A stretch of 6,391 bases of DNA from JAUWNJ01 sp034190305 (GCA_034190305.1 JAXHSV010000180.1:1-6391); one strand, 5' to 3'; positions 1 to 5,958 are shown, counted from the first letter of the stretch. The notes: generated by a model from the letters alone, not told the origin. Numbers and translations: made by a program.

Positions 1-196
1 GGCGTTCGCTGGTGTAGAAGACAGGCCCGTGAGAGGTGATTTTGACCAGAATGGACAGCAGCGCCAAGAGTGGACTGATGGCGATCGTTCCGAGCAGGGC
101 GGCGACCCATTCCATAGCGTACTTCAATTTCCACAGCCGGTTGCTCGGTTCGGTGCCGGCAAAGGGTTCCCTGCACTTGATATGGTTTGTATGCAT
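1..196 (-). CDS. Bacterial sugar transferase (initiating phosphoglycosyl transferase), N-terminal part only
   Basis: Seen: translating the minus strand from the ATG at 196-194 gives 65 open codons running off the left edge. After a polar lead of about 20 residues comes a hydrophobic stretch (about residues 27-51) with a Ser-Pro pair at 41-42, then a positively placed Lys52 and the segment GPVFYTSER (57-65). Known: this hydrophobic helix, Ser-Pro break and GPVF...(Q/S)ER signature open the catalytic domain of the WcaJ/PglC/WbaP-type family (Pfam Bac_transf). These enzymes move a sugar phosphate from a nucleotide sugar to undecaprenyl phosphate on the cytoplasmic face of the inner membrane. The Ser-Pro break produces the re-entrant membrane helix of PglC-like enzymes. 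With only about 20 residues ahead of the domain, this looks like the short form without the multi-helix N-terminal region. The catalytic Asp-Glu pair lies outside the window. It sits 37 bp downstream of the GT4 gene and is preceded by AGGA 6 nt from the ATG. The sugar substrate cannot be assigned. Confidence 0.88.
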   Translation of the reverse strand, partial: MHTNHIKCREPFAGTEPSNRLWKLKYAMEWVAALLGTIAISPLLALLSILVKITSHGPVFYTSER

Positions 197-202
197 AGAC
201 GA

Positions 203-206
203 TCCT
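203..206 (-). promoter_or_regulatory. Ribosome binding site of the sugar transferase
   Basis: On the minus strand AGGA (206-203) lies 6 nt before the ATG at 196-194. This spacing fixes the start of the edge-truncated sugar transferase gene. Confidence 0.6.
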
Positions 207-217
207 GTCTCTGGCAG

Positions 218-245
218 ATTATATCGGCTTAAGTTACTGTGAATA
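218..245 (-). promoter_or_regulatory. Possible internal promoter before the sugar transferase
   Basis: On the minus strand a perfect TATAAT (223-218) sits in the 37-bp gap between the GT4 gene and the sugar transferase. A weak -35 candidate, TATTCA (245-240, 3 of 6 consensus bases), lies 16 nt upstream and overlaps the end of the GT4 gene. Transcription would begin near 211 and give a short leader of about 15 nt. A perfect -10 hexamer in so short a gap is suggestive, but the -35 is poor. The gene may simply be read through from upstream. Confidence 0.35.
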
Positions 246-1466
246 TTTATCGCCCAGGATCACCTTCTTGTACTTTTCGACCACGACCTGCCTTGAGAAA
301 TGCTTCAGCAGATAGTCTCGTGCCTTTGCCCCCAGGGCTTCACATCGTTTCCGGTCGTCGGCCAGTGTGCGAATGGCGTCGGCCAGGGCCTGCGGGTCCT
401 GTGTCGGCGTAACGATGCCGAAACCGCCTTCCCGAAGCAAATTGGCTGTGTCGGTGGTTTCCGGGCATGAGGCAATCACCGCCCTGCCCGCAGCCATGTA
501 TCCCAGGACTTTGCTCGGTACGCTGGAAGTTCCCGATTCCGGCAGGAGCGTCAGGAGTCCGACGTCGGCGGTGCTTTGGACTTCGGCCAATCGCTCCGCC
601 GGCTGGAACGGTAGAAATCGGATGTTGCTCATATTCCGCTTTTTTGACAATTGCTCCAGTTCATCCCTGGCTACCCCTTCGCCCACAATCAGTATCAGGA
701 TGTCCGAACGGTCTTTCAGGCAAGCAGCCGTTTCGGCGAGGATTTGTGCGCCGCTGACATATCCTATGGTTCCGGCGAAGAGCGCTACGAATGTATCGGT
801 GCCGATACCACACTCCTGCCGCCACGGATTGTCCCGTGGTAATGGATGGATTTTCTCCGTGTCCACCCAGAAAGGAATCACCTCAACCCGGTTCGGATCG
901 ATCCGGCGGGCCGTGATTTCGGCCTTCAGGCCTTCTCCGAGCGTTGTAATCGCGTTACTGCAGCGACAGTTGAGAGTATCGATTCGGCGAGTGAGACGGT
1001 AGAGGAAATTCTCACCTATCAACCCTGCATTGCGGATTGCCTCAGGCCAGAGGTCGAAGATTATATTAACAAACCGGCCTCGCCACAGTTTCGCCAGCGC
1101 CCAGGCTGCCCAGACGCCGAACAAGGGTGTGGACAGGCACACCACCACATCATGCCGACCGAGCGTCAGGCCGTTCAGGAACGAACTGATCGCAAATGTA
1201 AGATACACCCAAAGGCGGCGCAGCGGAGAACTCTTAGGGGCGATGGCGTGTCCGACGCGCATCAGTCGATGTTGACCGTCTCGCCCCACGAATCGCCAGC
1301 GTGCTTTGTAGCCGTCGAATATCCTGCCGCGTGGATGGTTAGGCCAACCGGTCTGAACCGTAACCAGATGCCCGTCAGCAGCAAGGTCATCCGCCAGTTC
1401 GCGGACCATCACGCCAGCCGGTGCAACCTCCGGAGGATGCACGTAACATATGATCAATATCCGCAG
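234..1466 (-). CDS. GT4 (GT-B fold) glycosyltransferase, WbuB-like group
   Basis: About 410 residues, a normal length for the family. Seen (numbered from the CTG at 1466): an N-terminal strand ending in HPPE near residue 10, followed by a helix with an early basic/acidic MVRELADDLAADGH pattern; hydrophobic patches around 85-125; the DLWPEA motif at 138-143; the C-terminal Rossmann half beginning FVALFAGTIGY near 226; LPFQP at about 285-289; and SVPSKVLGYMAAG at 315-327. Known: these are hallmarks of GT4 retaining glycosyltransferases of the WbuB type, which act on lipid-linked or nucleotide-activated sugars at the cytoplasmic side of the inner membrane. The second Glu of the classic E-x7-E motif is replaced by Gly here, within the PSK...MAAG motif. 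Start choice: AAAAGGAG at 1481-1474 is 7 nt from an in-frame CTG (1466), which yields the family-like N-terminus MRILIICY. The next candidate is TTG at 1457, 16 nt from that site. There is no in-frame ATG. It lies 30 bp after the GNAT gene. Donor and acceptor sugars are unknown. Confidence 0.9.
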   Translation of the reverse strand: MRILIICYVHPPEVAPAGVMVRELADDLAADGHLVTVQTGWPNHPRGRIFDGYKARWRFVGRDGQHRLMRVGHAIAPKSSPLRRLWVYLTFAISSFLNGLTLGRHDVVVCLSTPLFGVWAAWALAKLWRGRFVNIIFDLWPEAIRNAGLIGENFLYRLTRRIDTLNCRCSNAITTLGEGLKAEITARRIDPNRVEVIPFWVDTEKIHPLPRDNPWRQECGIGTDTFVALFAGTIGYVSGAQILAETAACLKDRSDILILIVGEGVARDELEQLSKKRNMSNIRFLPFQPAERLAEVQSTADVGLLTLLPESGTSSVPSKVLGYMAAGRAVIASCPETTDTANLLREGGFGIVTPTQDPQALADAIRTLADDRKRCEALGAKARDYLLKHFSRQVVVEKYKKVILGDKYSQ

Positions 1467-1473
1467 GGTTTCG

Positions 1474-1481
1474 CTCCTTTT
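1474..1481 (-). promoter_or_regulatory. Shine-Dalgarno site that selects the GT4 start codon
   Basis: AAAAGGAG on the minus strand, 1481-1474, lies in the 30-bp gap after the GNAT stop. It is 7 nt from CTG 1466 and 16 nt from TTG 1457, so spacing favours the CTG. The ATG codons at 1491-1486 are in another frame and lie upstream of the site. Confidence 0.6.
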
Positions 1482-1496
1482 ACCATCATGATGCTC

Positions 1497-2237
1497 TCAA
1501 TCGTTGCTGCTGCGACGCATATAGGTCGTGCCTTTCGTTTTTTTAACGATCTGCCATCCGTTCTTCTTATAAAACGCGATAGCGCGGGTATTGTCGGTGT
1601 GAACGCTCAAATCCATGCTGCGATACCCGTCTTCTCTACAAGCGGTCTGGAAGGCCTGTATCAGCGCCGTTGCCACTCCGCTACCACGATAATCGGTCAG
1701 GGCGGCGATTACCTGGAGTTTCGCCCAAGGCAGATCGCCGGGCTGGGGCCAATTGGAGATTTCTTCATCAATTCTGGATTTTCCACCACGGCCCAGTTTG
1801 CTTCTCAAGTGCCTTAACACAGCCGAACGCACCACACAGTCAGTTAGGTATCTCCACAGAAGAACGAACGGGAATCGGTGTGGCGCTACTCCCAGAAATG
1901 TCGCGCGGATGTCAGGATCGCCACCGGCAACCAAGCCCACAACCCTGCCGTCGCCCTCATCGACGGCTACGAAAGCCAAGCCATCCGATTCGATCAGATA
2001 CGCTTCGTAGAAGGACTTGGCGAAACGCAAACCCATACGACTAATAAACTGGTCGGGAAAACAGGCGATATGACAGCGAGCCATGCCGTTGATATGCTGT
2101 GACCCGGCCCGCATGACACGAACCGCCTGACCTGTAGGTGTATTGTTATTTGTATCCATTGTTGTCATTACCTGCGGATGGGATTTCGCCATTTCCCGAC
2201 GAAAGGATTGACCCATACCGCTTATCGTCATGCACAA
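1497..2237 (-). CDS. GNAT-family acyltransferase of a polysaccharide-locus type
   Basis: 246 residues if the TTG at 2237 is used. Seen: the GNAT fold starts near residue 38 (AVRVMRAGSQHINGMARCH). Next come FPDQFISRMG-x-RF at about 60-72 and VAVDEGDGRVVGLVAGG at 90-106. An insertion of roughly 65 residues (about 107-172) with aromatic and basic residues follows. The acetyl-CoA loop is DYRGSGVATAL at 182-192 (R-x-x-G-x-A), and the C-terminal motif has N216, Y223 and NGW 226-228. Known: GNATs transfer acyl groups, usually acetyl, from CoA to amines. Members with the FP-x-x-F...LG-x-x-F opening and a long central insertion are frequent in surface-glycan clusters. Inferred: it acylates an amino sugar or glycan precursor; a protein target cannot be excluded. 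Start: AAAGG (2249-2245) is 7 nt from TTG 2237. ATG codons at residues 3, 8, 16, 24 and 27 are alternatives, and the fold needs none of the first 35 residues. It is first in the leftward unit. Confidence 0.82.
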   Translation of the reverse strand: MCMTISGMGQSFRREMAKSHPQVMTTMDTNNNTPTGQAVRVMRAGSQHINGMARCHIACFPDQFISRMGLRFAKSFYEAYLIESDGLAFVAVDEGDGRVVGLVAGGDPDIRATFLGVAPHRFPFVLLWRYLTDCVVRSAVLRHLRSKLGRGGKSRIDEEISNWPQPGDLPWAKLQVIAALTDYRGSGVATALIQAFQTACREDGYRSMDLSVHTDNTRAIAFYKKNGWQIVKKTKGTTYMRRSSND

Positions 2238-2244
2238 GGATGCG

Positions 2245-2249
2245 CCTTT
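2245..2249 (-). promoter_or_regulatory. Ribosome binding site supporting the TTG start of the GNAT gene
   Basis: AAAGG on the minus strand is 7 nt from TTG 2237 and 13 nt from the in-frame ATG two codons later. This favours TTG, although later ATG codons remain possible. Confidence 0.4.
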
Positions 2250-2255
2250 ACTTAA

Positions 2256-2275
2256 CCGACGTCAACAGCCGTCGG
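2256..2275. repeat. Perfect 6-bp inverted repeat upstream of the GNAT gene
   Basis: CCGACG (2256-2261) and CGTCGG (2270-2275) are perfect inverted arms around an 8-nt spacer. The repeat lies 18 bp upstream of the TTG start of the GNAT gene, in the divergent region. It could be a stem-loop in the leader RNA or a dyad for a DNA-binding protein. There is no T-run on either side, so it does not look like an intrinsic terminator. Confidence 0.4.
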
Positions 2276-2352
2276 GAAACCCCAAAGACCGATATGGCTA
2301 TTACGCTGGTCAAACAATGATTTCTTTCGTAGAATCCACAAAATCAGTTTAG

Positions 2353-2383
2353 GCAATGAGCGGTGCAGGGTTCCATTGCACGC
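2353..2383. repeat. Overlapping inverted repeats able to form alternative stems
   Basis: GCAATG (2353-2358) pairs perfectly with CATTGC (2374-2379). Overlapping it, GCGGTGCA (2360-2367) pairs with TGCACGC (2377-2383) with one bulged base. The two stems share 2377-2379, so they exclude each other. They lie 55-85 bp upstream of the rightward GT4 start. This could be an operator or a structured leader, or it could be chance. Confidence 0.35.
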
Positions 2384-2437
2384 ACTGGTGGTTACTCGCA
2401 CAAACCTTTGCGTAAACTGCCCTTATAACCTAAAACA

Positions 2438-3682
2438 ATGGTCAATGGTTCACATAAAGATTCTCGCTCCTCGCAGCCTTGTCTGCATGACCTTCTGGTG
2501 GTCAACCAGGTCGCCGGTCCTTTGATGGTGCAGATGCTGGAGGATTTCTGTCGCGCGGGCGTCTGTTGTAAAATCGTAACCGGGTGGGTGGATTCTGAAA
2601 ACCCGCGGCAACTACCGTTTGAAATCATCCCTGCCGGGAAACTGGAAAAGTCGCCGAACCTGAAGCGGATTTGGAGCTGGATGTTGTTCACCCTGCAGGC
2701 ATGCCGGCGGATGATACGACACCGAAAAACGCCTGTCCTGATGGTAACCAATCCGCCCTGGCCTATGCTACTTATGCCGTTGCTGAAGCGCATCCTGGGC
2801 CTGCGTTATGTCCTTCTGATCTACGACATCTACCCGGATGTCCTGGAGCGGATGGGCAGGATGCGACGTGGCGGATTGATTGGACGTCTGTGGCGACTTT
2901 TGAGTCGAAAGTCGCTACTTGAGGCCGATGGTGTAATCACACTGGGGCCTTACATGGCAGAGACGCTCGTCGGCCACCTGTGCAGCGGCGACAAATGCCC
3001 GATAGAAGTTATCTCAAACTGGGCCGATACGGACTTCATCCGACCCATCGAAAAAGCCCAAAACCCCTTTGCAGCCAGACATGGACTGACAGACCGATTC
3101 GTCGTTACCTACAGCGGCGCTTTCGGCGCGACCCACGACGTCGAATCGATTGTCAAAGCCGCCGAAATGCTCACCGATTTATCCGAAGTGCACTTTTTGC
3201 TTATAGGAGGTGGGACTCGCCGCAAGGAGGTCCGGCGGCTCGTCGAGCAGAAAAACCTGCCCAATCTGACCTTGCTGCCGTTCCAACCCTTTGACATGTT
3301 GCCTTATTCCCTGCCGGCAGCGGATTGCTCAATCGTCTGCCTCGACGAAGGCTATGAAGGACTCTCCGTCCCTTCCAAGACTTATTACGCGATGGCGGCG
3401 GGGAGTGCATTGCTGGCGATAAGCCGTGACAACACGGAATTGACCGACATCGTGAAGCAATATCAATGCGGATTCCATATTCTTCCCCACCGTCCCGAAG
3501 ACCTGGCTGAAGCGGTTCGTCGCCTCTGCGGCGACCGCGAATTGTTGGAGAAATGCAAAACGGCTTCCCGCAGGGCGGCGGAAGAGAATTTCGCCCGCAA
3601 CATCTCCACGAGACGTTACCTGGAGTATTTACGGAAAAAATTATGTCAGGACCGATTATTGCAGGCGCATTTCCGGGCCTAA
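2438..3682 (+). CDS. Second GT4 (GT-B fold) glycosyltransferase, WbuB-like group
   Basis: 414 residues. Seen: LLVVNQVAGP (19-28) as the first beta strand and loop; TNPPWP (104-109) followed by hydrophobic helices; YDIYPDVLERMG (129-140), the counterpart of DLWPEA in the leftward GT4; ITLGPYM (167-173); ISNWADTDFIRP (192-203); the C-terminal Rossmann half opening FVVTYSGAFG (221-230); LLPFQP (279-284); and GLSVPSKTYYAMAAG (308-322). Known: this motif order is that of GT4 retaining transferases in O-antigen and exopolysaccharide clusters. The second Glu of E-x7-E is replaced by Tyr, as a variant of the PSK motif form. Inferred: it adds one sugar to a lipid-linked glycan, conceivably fucose because gmd and fcl follow, but the donor is not readable. 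The ATG at 2438 is the first start after an in-frame stop (2426-2428), and no Shine-Dalgarno sequence precedes it. The first 16 residues are polar and outside the fold, so a later start is possible. The gmd start lies 86 bp downstream. Confidence 0.9.
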   Translation: MVNGSHKDSRSSQPCLHDLLVVNQVAGPLMVQMLEDFCRAGVCCKIVTGWVDSENPRQLPFEIIPAGKLEKSPNLKRIWSWMLFTLQACRRMIRHRKTPVLMVTNPPWPMLLMPLLKRILGLRYVLLIYDIYPDVLERMGRMRRGGLIGRLWRLLSRKSLLEADGVITLGPYMAETLVGHLCSGDKCPIEVISNWADTDFIRPIEKAQNPFAARHGLTDRFVVTYSGAFGATHDVESIVKAAEMLTDLSEVHFLLIGGGTRRKEVRRLVEQKNLPNLTLLPFQPFDMLPYSLPAADCSIVCLDEGYEGLSVPSKTYYAMAAGSALLAISRDNTELTDIVKQYQCGFHILPHRPEDLAEAVRRLCGDRELLEKCKTASRRAAEENFARNISTRRYLEYLRKKLCQDRLLQAHFRA

Positions 3683-3714
3683 AGAAACTACTTACCGAAA
3701 CCGGATAAAAGTAC

Positions 3715-3742
3715 GATACACTGGATAACATAGTTGTATAAT
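3715..3742 (+). promoter_or_regulatory. Possible promoter for gmd-fcl
   Basis: A perfect TATAAT at 3737-3742 lies in the 86-bp gap between the GT4 gene and gmd. The best -35 is GATACA (3715-3720), 3 of 6 consensus bases at 16-nt spacing. Transcription would start near 3749, about 20 nt before the gmd ATG. This may let the GDP-fucose genes be expressed separately from the glycosyltransferase upstream. The weak -35 keeps the call tentative. Confidence 0.42.
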
Positions 3743-3753
3743 GCGGGTTTCCC

Positions 3754-3758
3754 GGGAG
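3754..3758 (+). promoter_or_regulatory. Ribosome binding site of gmd
   Basis: GGGAG ends 10 nt before ATG 3769. An in-frame TTG at 3760 is only 1 nt from this site and cannot use it, so the ATG is the start. CGGG/CCCG (3744-3747 and 3751-3754) can form a tiny hairpin touching the site. Confidence 0.55.
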
Positions 3759-3768
3759 ATTGATTCAT

Positions 3769-4791
3769 ATGGCTAAAAAGGCGCTGATTACGGGCATCAC
3801 GGGGCAGGACGGTAGTTACCTGGCGGAATTGCTTCTCCAGAAGGGATATGAAGTCCACGGCCTGATCCGCCGGTCCAGCACCTTCGGAACGGAGCGAATC
3901 GAGCACATATATCAGGACCCGCACGACCCCGATGCCCGCCTGTTCCTGCATTACGGCGACTTGACCGACGGGACGGGTCTTCGCCAGGTTTTGACGTCCT
4001 GCAGGCCTGACGAGGTGTACAACCTGGGCGCGCAATCGCACGTTCGCGTCAGTTTCGACCAGCCTGTGTACACCGCCCAGGTGGACGCCATCGGTACGTT
4101 GCGCCTGCTGGAGGCAATCCGCGACCTGGGCCTGCCCGTACGTTTCTATCAGGCATCCAGCAGCGAGATGTACGGCCAGGTCGTCGAAACCCCTCAGACG
4201 GAGAAAACACCCTTCCATCCACGAAGCCCCTATGCCTGCGCAAAGGTCTTCAGTTACTTCCAGACCATCAACTGCCGAGAAGCGTACGGCATGTTTGCCT
4301 GTAACGGGATACTGTTCAATCACGAAAGCCCCCGCCGAGGCGAGACATTCGTAACACGCAAGATCACCCGTGCAGCCACTCGCATTAAGGAAGGATTACA
4401 GAAGAAACTGTTTCTCGGCAACCTGGACGCCAAGCGCGACTGGGGATTTGCGGGCGATTACGTCGAAGCGATGTGGCTGATGCTTCAGCAGGACGAACCG
4501 GACGACTATGTCATAGCAACCGGTGAAACTCATTCGGTCCGTGAATTTCTGGAAGAAGTGTTCGGTATATTGGACCTGGACCCGGAGAAATACACGGAGA
4601 CGGACCCGAGGTATTTCCGCCCCGCAGAGGTGGACCTGCTCCTTGGAGACCCTTCGAAGGCGAAAAAGAAACTAGGCTGGAAACCGAAGGTAACCTTCAG
4701 GGAACTCGCACGGATGATGGTCGAGCACGATTGGGAACTCGCCAAGGAAGAACGAGTATTAAAAGAACACAGGGACTCATCCTCATCCTAA
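3769..4791 (+). CDS. gmd: GDP-mannose 4,6-dehydratase
   Basis: 340 residues, the usual family length. It converts GDP-D-mannose to GDP-4-dehydro-6-deoxy-D-mannose in the cytoplasm, using a bound NADP(H) in an internal redox cycle. Seen: an extended-SDR Rossmann start TGITGQDGSYL (8-18); RRSSTF (34-39), the cofactor-contacting loop; HYGDLTD (61-67); NLGAQSHVRVSF (85-96); the catalytic set SSSE (130-133, with Ser131 and Glu133 matching Thr132/Glu134 of the E. coli enzyme), Tyr155 and Lys159 in SPYACAK; and NHESPRRGETFVTRK (184-198), a strong Gmd signature. RDWGFAGDYVEAMW (223-236) and PAEVDLLLGDPSKAKKKLGW (285-304) complete it. The only mild oddity is Cys157 where Val is common. It ends 14 bp before fcl, its pathway partner, so the two are almost surely cotranscribed. 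Product supply depends on GDP-mannose made elsewhere. Confidence 0.97.
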   Translation: MAKKALITGITGQDGSYLAELLLQKGYEVHGLIRRSSTFGTERIEHIYQDPHDPDARLFLHYGDLTDGTGLRQVLTSCRPDEVYNLGAQSHVRVSFDQPVYTAQVDAIGTLRLLEAIRDLGLPVRFYQASSSEMYGQVVETPQTEKTPFHPRSPYACAKVFSYFQTINCREAYGMFACNGILFNHESPRRGETFVTRKITRAATRIKEGLQKKLFLGNLDAKRDWGFAGDYVEAMWLMLQQDEPDDYVIATGETHSVREFLEEVFGILDLDPEKYTETDPRYFRPAEVDLLLGDPSKAKKKLGWKPKVTFRELARMMVEHDWELAKEERVLKEHRDSSSS

Positions 4792-4795
4792 AAGG
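4790..4795 (+). promoter_or_regulatory. Ribosome binding site of fcl, overlapping the gmd stop
   Basis: AAAAGG overlaps the gmd TAA (4789-4791) and lies 10 nt before ATG 4806. This suggests coupled translation. It also excludes a start further upstream inside gmd, although the frame is open there back to 4731. Confidence 0.5.
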
Positions 4796-4805
4796 CGTCT
4801 ATATT

Positions 4806-5747
4806 ATGAATCTGGGCAAAGAGCGAATAGTGATAACCGGCGGGGCGGGTTTCCTGGGAACATTTCTTCAGGCCCGGTTGCATAAAGTCGGCGTTTCAAC
4901 CGAAAACATTCTCGTACCGCTTATAGAGGACTACGACCTGACGAGCGAGTCGGATGTCCGGCGGATGTACGCCGACATGACGCCCACGGTGGTGATTCAC
5001 CTCGCCGCCGAGGTTGGAGGCATCGGCGCCAACAGGGAAAAACCAGGCCGGTTCTTCTATGCCAACATGGCCATGGGGCTGCATCTCATTGAGCATGCAC
5101 GCCTGACGGGCCTGAAAAAATTCGTCCAGGTCGGAACGGTTTGCGCTTATCCGAAGTTCACCCCCGTTCCATTCCGGGAAGAAGAACTCTGGAACGGGTA
5201 TCCCGAGGAGACAAACGCGCCCTACGGCATCGCCAAAAAGGCGCTTCTGGTTATGCTTCAGTCCTATCGCAGGCAGTACGGTTTGAATGGTATTTTCCTT
5301 CTTCCGGTGAACCTCTACGGTCCGGGAGACAATTTCGATCTGAAGACGAGTCACGTCATCCCCGCACTTATCCGGAAGTTCGTCTCTGCCAGGAGGGGCG
5401 GCGACGATGAGGTTGTGGTCTGGGGCACCGGTAACGCCAGCAGAGAGTTTTTCTACGTTGAGGATTGCGCCCGGGGGCTGGTACTGGCGACACAAAAGTA
5501 CGACGGGCCCGAACCGGTCAACCTGGGCGCGGGCTTTGAAATTACCATCCGCGACCTGGTTGAGAAAATCAGAAAAATGGTTGGATTCGAGGGTAAAATA
5601 GTCTGGGACACTTCCAAGCCCGACGGCCAGCCCAGGCGATGCCTCGACACCAGCAGGGCGGCGGAGTTCTTCGACTTCCGCGCCGAAATGGACCTTGACG
5701 AAGGTTTGCGCAGAACCATCGACTGGTACGTTCAGCAATCAAGGTAA
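4806..5747 (+). CDS. fcl: GDP-L-fucose synthase (GDP-4-keto-6-deoxymannose epimerase/reductase)
   Basis: 313 residues, the standard length. It epimerises C3 and C5 of GDP-4-dehydro-6-deoxy-D-mannose and reduces C4 with NADPH, yielding GDP-L-fucose in the cytoplasm. Seen: Rossmann loop TGGAGFLG (11-18); HLAAEVGGIGANREKP (65-80); GTVCAYPK (110-117); NAPYGIAKK (137-145) with catalytic Tyr140 and Lys144; NLYGPGDNF (169-177); SHVIPALIR (182-190) with His183; and WGTGNASREFFYVED (206-220). Cys113 and His183 match the acid/base pair Cys109/His179 of the E. coli enzyme. The catalytic Ser107 of E. coli is Thr111 here and the next Ser is Val112. GTVC is normal in a large bacterial subfamily, so activity should be retained. 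The ATG at 4806 is chosen because family members begin a few residues before the Rossmann strand and a ribosome site precedes it. The gap to gmd is 14 bp. The gene is also known as wcaG. Confidence 0.96.
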   Translation: MNLGKERIVITGGAGFLGTFLQARLHKVGVSTENILVPLIEDYDLTSESDVRRMYADMTPTVVIHLAAEVGGIGANREKPGRFFYANMAMGLHLIEHARLTGLKKFVQVGTVCAYPKFTPVPFREEELWNGYPEETNAPYGIAKKALLVMLQSYRRQYGLNGIFLLPVNLYGPGDNFDLKTSHVIPALIRKFVSARRGGDDEVVVWGTGNASREFFYVEDCARGLVLATQKYDGPEPVNLGAGFEITIRDLVEKIRKMVGFEGKIVWDTSKPDGQPRRCLDTSRAAEFFDFRAEMDLDEGLRRTIDWYVQQSR

Positions 5748-5781
5748 CCCAAAGAAACGCCTCATTTTAGGCACAAAGTAC

Positions 5782-5810
5782 TTGACGCTGCAGGGGGTTA
5801 GCGGTAGAAT
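5782..5810 (+). promoter_or_regulatory. Sigma70-type promoter for the exported surface protein
   Basis: TTGACG (5782-5787, 5 of 6 consensus bases) and TAGAAT (5805-5810, 5 of 6) are separated by exactly 17 bp. This is by far the best promoter match in the window. Transcription would start near 5817. It makes the downstream gene a unit separate from gmd-fcl. Confidence 0.75.
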
Positions 5811-5835
5811 TGAGAAGATTGTAAATTCAAATCGA

Positions 5836-5851
5836 CCGGCGGCGCAGCCGG
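5836..5851 (+). repeat. Short GC-rich stem-loop in the leader
   Basis: CCGGC (5836-5840) and GCCGG (5847-5851) form a 5-bp stem with a 6-nt loop, just downstream of the predicted transcription start. It is short, but it falls next to a longer hairpin. Confidence 0.35.
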
Positions 5852-5858
5852 GCAGGGG

Positions 5859-5880
5859 TTATCTGGGGAATCCCGGATAA
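5859..5880 (+). repeat. Nine-pair stem-loop in the leader
   Basis: TTATCTGGG (5859-5867) pairs with CCCGGATAA (5872-5880) around the tetraloop GAAT. Eight pairs are Watson-Crick and one is T-G. This is the strongest hairpin in the leader. No T-run follows, so it is not a standard terminator. A role in leader folding or RNA stability is possible. Confidence 0.5.
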
Positions 5881-5921
5881 TGGGTGTTGGTTACGGCACG
5901 TCGAGTTCCCGACGGCGCCTA

Positions 5922-5950
5922 GGCGGAGGTTTTCCCAGAAGAATTCCGCC
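5922..5950 (+). repeat. Stem-loop just upstream of the ribosome binding site
   Basis: GGCGGA (5922-5927) and TCCGCC (5945-5950) are perfect 6-bp arms around 17 nt. The 3' arm ends 8 nt before the GGAGG ribosome site at 5959-5963. The same CGGAGG hexamer occurs in the 5' arm (5924-5929) and at the ribosome site (5958-5963), so TCCG can pair with either. Confidence 0.4.
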
Positions 5951-5958
5951 AGAGCAAC

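Larger units (their letters stand above)
2238..2437. other. Divergent intergenic region between leftward and rightward units
   Basis: These 200 bp separate the start of the leftward GNAT gene from the start of the rightward GT4 gene, so promoters for both units are expected here. I see no -35/-10 pair close to consensus on either strand. The clearest -10-like element is TATAAC at 2424-2429, just before the rightward ATG at 2438. It has no recognisable -35 partner and would give a nearly leaderless message. The region also holds two inverted repeats (2256-2275 and 2353-2383). No convincing small gene was found. Confidence 0.55.

Noticed and set aside
29..242. Two short plus-strand frames at the left edge
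   Set aside because: They are antisense to the sugar transferase N-terminus, which has clear family features and a ribosome site.
846..1817. Plus-strand open frame of 323 codons across the GT4 and GNAT genes
   Set aside because: It lies antisense to two clear family members, spans their boundary and resembles no known protein. It is a product of codon bias.
2392..2793. Minus-strand frame spanning the divergent region and the rightward GT4 start
   Set aside because: Its translation has no family features and is mostly antisense to the GT4 N-terminus.
3688..4323. Minus-strand open frame of 211 codons opposite gmd
   Set aside because: It overlaps the well-conserved N-terminal half of gmd and has no recognisable fold. 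It is a shadow frame.
4731..4805. Upstream extension of fcl to 4731
   Set aside because: This would overlap gmd by 61 bases and add residues outside the family fold. The ATG at 4806 has a ribosome site and the expected N-terminus.
4896..5738. Minus-strand open frame of 280 codons opposite fcl
   Set aside because: It is fully antisense to a confident fcl gene with intact motifs. The translation shows no domain pattern and there is no ribosome site.
5759..5772. Possible terminator after fcl (GCCT...AGGC)
   Set aside because: The stem is only four pairs and no T-run follows.
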